Of a DNA stretch of 64,000 bases, positions 1 through 11,228 are shown piece after piece (the first letter of the stretch is position 1; every line of letters starts with the position of its first letter). The position numbers and the translations under genes are program-made. The stretch comes from Icerya purchasi (lineage: Eukaryota > Arthropoda > Insecta > Hemiptera > Monophlebidae), in the NCBI GenBank assembly GCA_039619475.1, contig CM077115.1, forward strand, positions 61,262,864 to 61,326,863. The letters are read 5' to 3'. A model generated the notes under the pieces. That model was not told the origin of the DNA and did not search any database. It saw only the letters and a program-made list of their open reading frames with translations.

Positions 1-910
1 ATTTAAAGATATAGTCTGAATAGAAATTTTCTAATGTTAGCAACATCTTAATCAGGCTGGTGACCCTGGATAGACGATTTATGTCTTCTACATAACTATT
101 AATTTTGTACTGTAGTTCTGAGATTTTTTACACTTCATTACTACTACTATTACTGCTCTTGGACTTTTTATCCTAATGACCATAGGATGTGAATACTTTC
201 TCCCATTAATAACAGTTTCTTGTCTGCGATGACAAGTCTATTTATAATTCTCATTAAAAACAGTCCACTATATATACTTTTTGCATTGACGGAAGTGGAG
301 CTATTATTTATGAAGGAATGACGATTGTATACAATGAGCATACCTGTATGTTGCTTGACATAAGTTGTAAATTTGCTACAATTTCTTCACTATCAAAATT
401 AATCAGTTTCCCATTCTGATTGGTTATATACTTGTATATATTTCATTCCGATACATGAGTCGGCCGCACCACCAGATAGATAATACTTCTTGGGTATTTT
501 ACAATTTTATGGTCTGAACATATCCTCAGGGGGAATGTGTAGATAATATGAATGGGCGTTCTGTTGACATACTCCCTGCCCAATATATTATGTATAATGT
601 TGTTTGTATTGTAGCAGGGCTACTGTGCTGCTTATTTGGTTCTAGTATAAGTATTTTGCTTCCTTCTTCTCCTTCAGTAAATCCTAGTAGGGTGTCAATA
701 TTCCTTTCAAGGTTGTTATCGTCTGAGATAAGTAGATGTTACTTACGTTTTGCAAGAAATTTTAGAATTTGGTCATCAACTATCTTTAAGTTTAATATTG
801 CCATTCCAATACTTCTTTGTTGTTGCTCAGTGTTGAGTGAAAATAAGGGAAATATCGTGGTACTGAAGGTGAAGACTTGCTGCTGATGTAATAAATATGA
901 CAATGACATA
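1..910 (-). pseudogene. Unidentified coding-like remnant, broken frames
   Basis: Read on the minus strand, several stretches look protein-coding although no frame stays open: about 870-746 (includes TEQQQRSIGMAILNLKIVDD), about 735-545 (DDNNLERNIDTLLGFTEGEE), 436-353 (NGKLINFDSEEIVANLQLM, followed by a GT), and about 110-1 (INSYVEDINRLSRVTSLIKM). Composition is Leu/Ile/Asn-rich and helical rather than random. I do not recognise the family. It may be a decayed transposon or integrated element, or an unrelated broken gene; it could also be coincidence in AT-rich DNA. Confidence 0.3.
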
Positions 911-1214
911 TGCCATTAAACTATTTTTATTTATTTATTTTTAAGAATTGTACATATACATATGAGTATTTGTAGGTATATTTGTAGTTGGTACAAGGTA
1001 AAGTTCTTATCAAAAAATGTAATAACCCTCCATAATTTATTATATTACATTTCTAATAGATTTTTCTATTAAACTAAATTTAAACTCCCAGGAGGTCGTG
1101 TCAGAGATAGGTGATTAGTTCACATAATGGGGGATATTACCAAAACTATCAAAATATTCTGCACAATTCCCCTATTTCGAATAGGCTACCCAGTAAGTTC
1201 CCTTCTATATATTA
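911..1214. other. No feature recognised
   Basis: AT-rich sequence with no ORF, repeat or splice-supported exon that I can identify. It could be the inner flank of the LTR element that begins near 1348. Confidence 0.4.
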
Positions 1215-1370
1215 TTACGATTTGAGGGTTTTCCCGTCCCTTTTCCGGGAAGCCAGTGTAACGATTTCAAGACTTTCTGGTCCCTTGTTACGGGAGCCAA
1301 TGTTATGGTTTGAGGGGTTTTCTCGTGTCCCTTTTTCGGGATGCCAATGTTACGATTTGAGGGGTTATCG
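1215..1370. repeat. 44-47 bp tandem repeat, about 3.5 copies
   Basis: Units at 1215-1258, 1259-1302, 1303-1349 and a partial unit to 1370, each beginning like TTACGATTTGAGGGG and ending GGGA(A/T)GCCA(A/G)TG. Copies are diverged by about 15-25%. The last repeat boundary coincides with the start of the LTR-like sequence at 1348. Confidence 0.8.
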
Positions 1371-2264
1371 ATCAATCCTTCGCTATTCTTCGATAAAAAA
1401 AAAATACGTAATAATTTTTAAAAAAAATGTTGAACCGGAAAAATTACGGACGCCAGCAACACTTGCCAATGGTGTGTTGCAACCGGAATCGCTCTGCCGC
1501 GCAGAGAATTGGACTTTTTGTGATAACACAAACGGATATAATTTTGTTTTGTAAAAAAACTTCGCGAGCCCGCCGTAAAGTGGCGGTAATATTTCTGCGA
1601 CGGAGATATTACGATCTCCCAAACACACGCGTTCAATAAAATATTTCGGATGTTACGAATCGCGTATATTTTCAACATTTACAAAAAAAAACACAAACAA
1701 ACGGACGCATACCGCATTGATGCAGGCTAGAAAATTATAAGAAAAAAAAAATGCGACTGAACATAAAATTTCTTCACCGGAATTAAAATTGATTTCACGG
1801 AAAAAGTAACCTGATGACTAAATAGTACGCTATTTTAAACGGTAACACAGGTAATTGACCGCACAACAAGATTAACACATAAGAACGACGACTAAGACTT
1901 TCGCATCAATCGGCTCTCTATTTTATTCTAAAACTAACGGTACATTACCGAATCCTTATCAGTTAATAACACATAGACGCTACAGAGCTAATCTTCACAC
2001 ACGGCTCACGCGGCCGACAGACACTGTTGTCGCAGACCGCACATACTAGGACACATACACAACCCCTTAGCACTTCCCGAGCCGAAAAATTCGACAGAAA
2101 TCGGAAATTACATATTCGGTCGTGTAAATATCCCGGCCGTATTCTCCGCCGACAACGAACAATACGATGATCCCGAGAGATCGAAAATTAATGATTTTAA
2201 TCAGGGAATAATTTCTAGCTCGACATCATCGCTAGATAGCGCCGTAAATACCGAATCCGTATCA
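1348..2264 (-). mobile_element. Diverged LTR-like repeat (copy A)
   Basis: This stretch shares several blocks with 24871-25838: TTACGG(G)CGCCA-CA, GTGTTGCAACCGGAAT-like, CGCGA-C-CGCCGT, the GTCCAATAA-like segment and the terminal TACCGAATCCGT-TCA. Ends are TG and CA. On the minus strand the end at 1348 is followed by TTGGCATCCCG, resembling a primer-binding site, so this is probably a 5' LTR of a minus-strand element whose interior is largely gone. No coding sequence inside. Confidence 0.6.
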
Positions 2265-3368
2265 AAATAGAATTTAGGTTACAGTTAACCCATTAATCTT
2301 CTCTAAAAAACAGTTTCTTCTTCCTTGTCTGTCGTCATTGCTACTGCTGCTGCTGCCAATGTGGCTACTATGGGTATCATGTGACGTACAGTCTAAAAGT
2401 GTTTTTGTACAGGCACAAGTATACACCTTTACCAATTTGTTTATTGATACTTGTACCACTACCAGATTAGAAATTGAATATAGTCTTGTTTACAACCTTG
2501 ATTATTTTAGATGTTTTTAATACTGTAGTTGATATACTGCTTAATGTAGCTAAAATCAGTACTAAGTACTCTACAAATCTTGTTGATTGGTATCATACAA
2601 GTGACTGCTGTGTAGTTCCTTCATCACCTTTATAACTCCCACTGTTCTTCCAAAAGGAAATTATTTTTATGCACTGCTATGCAAGTGGTGTGGAGTACAT
2701 CATGAAATGATCAATTTTTCAGTTTTGCTATCTTTTTCTTTTTCACGATACAATTGTTACACAGACTTCTCCCCCCACACCGTCTTTACTGCAGATGTAA
2801 CTGCTGCACTTTTAATTTTAGTTTCATTGTGTTTATAATACCCAACCGGTAATCTTTTTACTGATATCACTACTTGAGTCTAAGACCCATTGCCAAGCTT
2901 TATTTTCTAATACTCTATCAGCTTCTGCATATCGTTTGTTGCCCTTACATATACTATAAACAACATTGTGGTTGCTTATTTATTCAAGATTTTCTTAGGC
3001 TAGGCGTTCTTTTGGTCTGGTGTCAGGTATGTAGTAGTGGTATTTTCTAGGTAAGTGTGGTTCAAAGGGTAACTAGTTGACTGTATATATGTAGATGTGC
3101 ATGTGTGCGCACATATATTTATGATGCCATTACATAAAAGAAAAAGTATATGGAGGAGCGATGTAGGTATTAATTTATCAGAACATTTGAAAAGAATTAT
3201 CTAATAATTTCAACTATATGTAACAATACAAGAATCTACATTTAGTGATTTCTTTACATGTACATATATATACTCGTATATATATATATATATATATACA
3301 CACACATATATACATATAAAACGTTATTCAAAATTGATATTTTCCTTATTACCAATATAGTTTTTTAC
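2265..3368 (-). other. Coding-like remnant and AT repeats left of DIS3L2 exon 14
   Basis: On the minus strand about 2965-2850 reads NKRYAEADRVLENKAWQWVL then DSSSDISKKITG, and after an apparent frameshift NETKIKSAAVTSAVKTVWGE; about 2450-2275 is another short open stretch. None has a recognised family or convincing splice sites. 3100-3320 contains a TA/CATA microsatellite. I see no continuation of the RNB domain here. Confidence 0.3.
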
Positions 3369-3561
3369 CTTATGACCTAAGTAAACTGAAGTTCCTTTTG
3401 AACGAACTGCAACATCAAAATCTGAATTGTGATTAATAAAATAGGACACATCAGATATATGTACACTAACTTCATAATTGCCATTTGGCAATAAACAGCA
3501 TGATAATGCATCGTCTAAATCTTGAGCACCAACTGGATCGATTGTACATGTAACACGATCT
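3369..3561 (-). CDS. DIS3L2: DIS3L2 exon 14 (start of RNB catalytic domain)
   Basis: A 193-bp exon, acceptor TTACATAG, donor GTAAAAAA. It encodes [31 protein letters not shown] and GTSVYLGHK. The Asp residues of IDP-x4-DLDDA form the Mg-binding active site of RNase II-family enzymes and are intact. The next exon (expected to start near VVPMLP) was not found in 1-3368. Confidence 0.95.
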
Positions 3562-6500
3562 CTATGTAAAATTGATCACCACATAGTTATAAGAAAAATA
3601 AAATTTCTTATTTTTTGTTACAGTTGTAATACAAATTAAATCAAACAGACGGTTATTAAAATTAATCATTTAAATAATTAATAGTTGAGTAAAATTGTTA
3701 ATTGTTATTTAAAGTTATAATTATTATCTACGTACTATAAAACAGTTTCAACGAATTTACATATTTCACTTACCTGTTGTTGATGAAACATTTATTTCAA
3801 CAAATCGAATAGAGACAATGACTTTAACTGTACTTTTTGGTGGGCCAACTATTTAACCTTACGAATACAATTTTTAAGGTCTATGTATTATAATAGCACC
3901 AGCAGCTTTATAAGCAACGTATATAGACTATACATATATGTATGTATTTCATTATAAGCTGGGTCATACTGTACAGCAGTACTCCTTTTTTATTATTTGT
4001 ATTACTTAATTTAGAATGTTGTGAATATCTATTTCTATTCTTACATTATCGCCGATAGATCTCCAACTCCGGGTCTTAATTTGATAATCCAATAATTCTA
4101 GCAACTCGACTTTATTGTAACAACATGATATATAAGACAAGTTCTTTTTTTAAGGTTATAAAATACAACAGAATTAATTTTTTTTTTTTAGAACGGCATG
4201 TTTGATCCTTATTTATGTAATATGTTGATACAAACTAGGACGTAATCCCTGTTGGATATTCCGTTTTAATTTAAGCGATTTAAGTGAAGGGCAGAAATAA
4301 TACAATAAGCTTTGTCAAAAAGACTTGCGTCTTTATCAACTATCCCGCTGTTCGGATGAAAATTATCTGTCTGTGGACTGAATGTGATAAATGAATAGAT
4401 AAGAGTATAGATTGTTCAGCTAGCAGTCGCTTTTGTTTTCGAGTTTCCGTGTGTTAAAAATTGTCCATTTAGATTCTCGGTTCTGTGAAACGTGTTTATC
4501 AAAGGAATTAACGGTGCATGTATATCAGTAAACATATTTGCATGTAGTGATGGCTTACCTATTTATTTCGACAGATCGGCACTTAGAACGAGAGGTCACA
4601 ACTGCAGGTTACCGATTTTAATGAAATTTTGCAAATCGATAGAAAACCATGAGCATATGAATTGTGTAAAATATTAGAATGCAACTTTTTGATTTACGCG
4701 AGAAATTTAAATTTTTAGAAGCTGCATTTAACAGCTAATATATGTAGCCGTTTAGACAAAAATATGCAATAAATTCGAGATTATGTTTGTTTACCTTGTG
4801 AAAATGGTTTGGAGCAGCAATGTTGTGAATATCTGCATCCGCATCCACAATTGCGAAACATCCACATTGATTTTTACCTCTGCAACCACATCCACATCCG
4901 CAATAATCAATGTGGAGATTTTGAAGATGAGAAATGTTGAGCATGCCACATTGCACATGTAACGATAAAAAATTGTGGGCAGGATCAGTGAGTAGCATGT
5001 GCTATCGTATTTCACTGATTAACCAGTAGGAGAATAACCAATGTTGCACAAGCTGTCAATGGTTTGTTTTGTTTAATTTGGATTGTAAATCAATAACAAT
5101 ATGTTTAGATGCACTTATTGTACGGACGTTTTTTTTATTTCCTTCGTTATTATTTGAGTATTTTGCTGTGGATAATCTATAAGTGAGCCCACGATGCCGC
5201 CACCGACGCAAAGTTTAATTTAGGCTTATTTTAAACCAGATGTACATGACTGAGATAAATCTTAATGTAAAATATGCAATAAAACGTACTCTCGCAAGGG
5301 TCGTGCAACTATGTCTTTAAGGAATCATCTGAAATCAATGCATCCGGAACAATTTCGTCAGTTCCAAAACTCAAATAATGAAAAACAACTGTAAAAAAAA
5401 AAAGATGAAAAGGTAAGTTTATTTAATAGTCTTGTTTTATGAATATGGTTTAACTCTTGTTAAATGAATCTAATACAAACTGTCAACTAATTGAGAAATG
5501 TCGATCCGACAGTTTTCATTTTTTCAATTTAATAATAGGGCAATGATGAGATTTTGGTCGAAAAATTGTTTAAATTCCCCTAGAGTTGAAACTAGTGTGT
5601 CTCATATTTTTCGCCCCACTCCCGCCTTGACGCTCACTTTACAGGACTGACGGTGTATTACTGGTCCTCTGACAAGCTGAACGATTACTTAGTGGCGTAG
5701 GATTAATTTATGAACCTCTGTGAAACAGTTTAGAACTTGAAAAAGCAGCGACATAGCTCTTTATTAAATATAATCCACCAATTTTTAAATTTACCTACCA
5801 AAATTTTTATTATAAAATAAAGATTACCAAAAAAGATTCAAGGAAAACAAACATAATTTGGAATTTACCGCATATTTTTGAATTAAAATTTCTCGCGTAA
5901 ATCTAAAAGGTGCATTCTATTATTTTACACAGTTCATATACTCATGGTCTTCTATCAATCTGCAAAATTTCATCAAAATCGGTGACCCGCAGTTCGTGAC
6001 CTCTTCTTGTTAGTCAAAATTTCCTTACCCATTATGTTTGTTGTTGTTTGTTATTTTGTTACAAATATTTAACTGCTCCAAAACAAAATCGGAAGGATTT
6101 TTTGCATCGAACCGTGACGGGGGACAAAAAGTGAATCCACTACGACAATTCAAAGCGCAGAAAATCGTGGAGTAAGCCCGGGAATGCATCAACTTCAAAG
6201 GCCAAACCGAATATTCATGGTAAGAAGCTAATGTTGTGCATCTGGTGGCATCAGCGCTGAGTGATCTACTATGAGCTACTCCAGCCTAACGAAACCATCG
6301 CTGAAGAACGTTACTGACAACAACTGATGCAATTAAGTCGAGCATTGAAGCTTAAACGCACACACAATATATCAAAAAACATAAAAAAGTGATCTTTCAG
6401 CACGAAAACGCTCGGCCACATGTTGCAAAAGTTAAGAAAACTTTGGGGGTGCTTCAATGGGATGTTCTACCCCACCTGCCATATTAACCAGCCATTGCTC

Positions 6501-9500
6501 CTTTCCACTACCATTTGTTCCGATCGATGAATCATAGCCTGATCGAGCAGCCCTTGACGTCTTTCGAAGAAGCCAAAAATTGGACTAATCCTTAGATCGC
6601 CTCAAAAAATAAGGAATTTTTTCAACGCGGAATCCGCATGCTGCTTGAAAGATGGGGAAAAATTTTAGCTAACGACGGACAATATTTTGAATAAAATCCA
6701 TCGTACCAATTTCTCGGAATAAAACTTCGAAGTTACAAGAAAAAACCTCAAAACTTATTCGTAAGTATAATATGAAGTATAAAAAATTATCAACAGATGC
6801 TTTTATACCTCAAATCTAAACGTTTTTGTATTTCCTCTTCTGGTATAACAAACGGAATAGTCGGTAAATATGACTGGTAATTTTTAATTGGGGAAACGTC
6901 TATTTCATTTTCCATTAATATCGCTTTTATTTCAGCTTCAATTGAATTTGATGGTCCAATAACTTCTAAAACTGCACTATAATAAAACAAAATAAATCAT
7001 CTATTTTAGAGTTTCATTTCAATATATACACGTTGTGTCTTAAACATAGAATGATTCGACTCTTGATTATTCTTTTTTTTAGGATCACTCTTAATGACCA
7101 GTAAAAGTAAAAAATTAAAATAAAATTTAACATATTTATCAAATAAATACCTGAAAAAGAAACAAAGAAATTCAAGAACAATAAAAAATCTTGAAATGTT
7201 CTAATTTTAGTAGAAACGTATCCTTTTCTTTTCAAATAAGCAGCAGTGAGACAGTGTTGAACAAGAATTGAAAAAAATAAATGACAGATAGATTTTTAAT
7301 AAAATCTAGATTGATCAAATTCTTGTTATCACGAATAGGTTGTTGCACAATATTTCAGACGCTGGCCATAGTTCATATATTAAAAATCAAAATATAGCTT
7401 TCTTTCTGTAAGTATTGTACTTTATTTACTTACAGAATGGGGTTGCTAAGTTCACAAAGCGGAAAAACATTGAAGAAAATTATGAAAATCATACAAAAGG
7501 CGATTATTATTTAGTTGGTATTTCCAGGTTTACTAAATTTATGAATGCACAGAAGAGGGCGGCAATAAAATTTGAAAATCAACAAGACATGTATATATAT
7601 ATATATTAACAAACTAAAGAAAATGAGAAACAAATTAATTCATCATTAAAGCCGTTATATTTCGAGATCAACAAGGAATTACCACAGAGACAGTAGTTTC
7701 TTTTTTGTTAAATAAGACTGGAAAATAAAGAGCAAATAATATTGTAAGCATTACTTCAGTTTAAAAAGAACGTGAGAAATTGCGTTTTAGAAAATCGCAT
7801 GTGTTTTATAAATTTCAAAATTTTGGGATAAAATAATTAATCGGTGTACCAAAATACTATTGAAATAAATGGTTAATAGGGTAAATGAAGTACATTGTTG
7901 ACCGTTTTACACGATGAAAAAGCATTCTATATACTCGTAAATACTGAGAAATTAAATGTTTCTACTAGGTATTTTTTTGTACTCAAATTAAAAAGAAATT
8001 TTTTAAAATCTATGATAATAATGGATGTTTTTGAAAAAAATTTATCATTTGCAATATCATCATTATTGAAGAATGTGGCTATTAATTTCAAAATTTTTGT
8101 GGACACAGAGGTATGATAATGGCGTATCGGAAAGTAGGAAGCTCGATAATATTTAGGCTACTATTCAAGAACATTCCACCTACTTGCCACACACATGTTT
8201 CAAGTAAACTACGAGAAATAACATATAAGTGTATAAATTACTAAGCATTACTCTATTGTAAAAAATCTGATAGGATTTCTATTAGATTCAGATATAAAAA
8301 ACCATTTAAGGACTATTCATGTTCAACAAAAGCACTTTGTGAATTATATGAAGCAAAATTGGATTGTTTAACTGAAGCTGCTGTGAATAAATTATTTTAA
8401 TGCTATATAAACATGTACAGAAGTCAGTGATTTACGCAAAAAATTAAATCTAAATTTATAGCATATTCTCAAATATTTGTATTGTTAAAATTTTTGTTTT
8501 GCAATATTAAATATAAATAAGCAATAATTTTATTATTTCATAAAATCAGAATATTTTACTTTTGAAATTCAACTGTCTCTTCATTTTCCTTTCAACTAAA
8601 GACTTTTATAAGTTTTTTTTACTTTACACCGTTTGTCAAAATCGCCAATTCTACCTCCTTTTCAAAAATCGATATATGCAACTGCATACAATTTAATTGT
8701 AATATATAAAAATTAAGCGACTTCACTTTTTATTCCAGTACTTACGGTTAATGTGTACCATCTATAATATTATTTTTTGTACCGTGTTAAAAAAATCATA
8801 TTACATATTTAAGTTGTATATTTAGCAAAAAATTAAATATACATATATTTCAGGCAAAAATTATACATACCCACTAGCATAATGAATATAATCCCAATTT
8901 ATAATATGAGCTAAATATATGTTTTTATCGTCTACATTTTTATTGCGACAATAAAAAGCTATTATTTCAAGTAATGGTAGTCGATTATCTCTGGGTTGTA
9001 AAATAAGTTTTTTCGAATCGTTAGCAGTTAATTGTTTTTTAGCCAACGTACCGAAAACCATTCTAGGATGATTTTTTTCTCTTATGTACACTACCTATAG
9101 AACATTTCATCAAACAAACATCAAAAATAAAATTAATTATTGACATAAAAATTGTATTAAAATTTATCAGTAATTAATTAACAAGCAACTGACTTTGTGT
9201 AAATTTACCAATTATTAAACTAGTTAAACATTCAATTTTAAGGAATTTAGCAAATTTATCATTCTCTGCGGTAATTAAGAAAATATGCTGAAGCGTTACA
9301 ATAGGTTTTAGTTATTTTTATATACCCTCAAGGATGCCACCGCGGTTTCAGATTCGCGGAATTATGATTTTTTAAATTTAAGGTTGACTTTTATTAGAAC
9401 CTTTCCAATATTTGATAAAAATATTTGTTTATTTGGTTTAACTTTACAAAGAAATTTCGATACAGGTCGACCTAGAAAAACACCGGATAGATAAAGATAT

Positions 9501-10592
9501 AAATATACACGGATATACAATTAGAAAAATATATATTATGGTACGTATCACTCTGGCTGGGTTACTCCGGGACCGGTAGATACTCCTTTGACGGACCGAC
9601 GCACGATGGAGGCTCTTTCCGACGACGATAAGGAAACTTGTTGTTTAATTGCGAAGTCGAACAGTTTCATTAAATATTTCCCACCGATCGGGTCTCGGAC
9701 CTTTCCGGATCGAAATTTCTTTCGTGCAAATTTACTTCGGACCGTTAATTTCTCGACGACACGACACGCGGTCTCGCTGATCTTTTTTTCTTTTCTTTTA
9801 ACCGAAACCAACTCGCGACTTAACTTCGCTCTCGGCAAGCAAGGAACTAAAAACTGGAACTCGCTCGTCTGCCTTTCTCCTTTCTTTTCGGCATTTTTTG
9901 ATCTTCATTTCTTCCGAACCGGTCTCCTCCCCGTCGCAGACCAGCCAATCATCTCTTCTTTTTTTTACTGATCATCGCGCGCATTTATTCGCTCACTTGA
10001 TTTCATCAGTCCATCGCTCCCCAGCCAGCAACAGGTTCCCACACATGCGCACACTTACACTCACACCATTTGTTCTTGGTACTTTATTAAATTTATTTAT
10101 ATATATATTTATTTTAATTCTCTTTAAATGTAATGGTCACATTACATATCCCCGCCCATCAAAAATAAAATTTAGAGGAAATTTTTATTTATTAATACTA
10201 TTTTATATTCCTTGTACTGATATGACTTTATTTACAACATACTATTTACAATTTCTCCAATCATTGGTTCACTACAACTTCCTAGCGACTATTTATTTCG
10301 GCTCACATTTAGTGGCTCTTGTTTATTACTTTCGGCTCACACTTAGCGGCTCTTGTTTGTTACTTTCGGCTCACACCGTCAATGCCTTTTGTTTATGAAC
10401 GGTCCGTTTATGTTGCACTATTCGATTTCTATCGCGGTACCTACTATACAACCGGTTTTTTATGTCAACGTACTGAGAGTCGTTTTCCTTTGACCGAACA
10501 CCCTGATCTTTTTTATAATTTCTGCCCGAGCGACAAACGAGAGCTGCCTTCGTTCACACCGACTTTCATTTCATATATTTTCACACCAGATC

Positions 10593-10633
<41 letters not shown>

Positions 10634-11196
10634 CGCGGTCAAACGATTCTCACTAATAATTTCCGAAAATTCGGAGAATTGAGTCTTTGAGAGACCGGCC
10701 GAATATCAAATAACTTTATTCTCAATGCTGCTCGCGTTCCTTCTTTATAACTGTCTTCATAGTTTATATTTTCCGGGATCGGGATTTTATATGTACAAAT
10801 AAATGCTCTGCCTGCGCACACCGTTGTTTGTCTCGTTACCATGTTCTCACACGACCGTTTGCATCGGCGTTTGTCGGTTATCGGTCTTTCGCCATGTGCC
10901 GACTGCCACGGTCACCATACCACACGACCTTTTTCTCTTATACGTCCTCGACCTTTTTTCCCTGGAAATCTTTCCTGCACTGAACTTCTATCTTTGTGAC
11001 CCGGTCTAAATTTCGTCAATTAGATTATTTTTTGTTCCGAATACTACAACCGATTTATAATTTCTTTCAATACTTGTTATCATCGCCATCCTTAATTTAT
11101 ATCGTTATTTTGATCATTAGTATCACCAAATTGCAAAGTAATTCCGATTTTTCAACATGCTGACATACTTCCCGCAAAGTCAGTAACACATGCGAA

Positions 11197-11228
<32 letters not shown>

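Larger units (their letters stand above)
4590..6006. mobile_element. hAT-like DNA transposon remnant with long inverted repeats
   Basis: 4590-4712 and 5884-6006 are inverted copies of one another (AGAGGTCAC..., CCATGAG-ATATGAA-TGTGTAAAATA, ATTTACGCGAGAAATTT), about 85% identical. Between them lies a BED-finger relic at 5190-5393 and a hexamer-rich segment. The arrangement is that of a decayed hAT-superfamily element in a DIS3L2 intron. Exact ends and target duplication were not resolved. Confidence 0.6.

Noticed and set aside
1..3368. Next DIS3L2 exon (continuation of RNB)
   Set aside because: Looked for the VVPMLP and CSLNP-like motifs on the minus strand and did not find them; the rest probably lies left of the window.
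4735..5015. Cys/Gly/Asp-rich minus ORF
   Set aside because: Results from the GCATCC-type hexamer array; no start context or splice support.
9548..9971. Overlapping ORFs on both strands, repeated at 12458-12881
   Set aside because: They lie inside the LTRs and are duplicated only because the LTRs are; no domain. A role cannot be excluded but nothing supports it.
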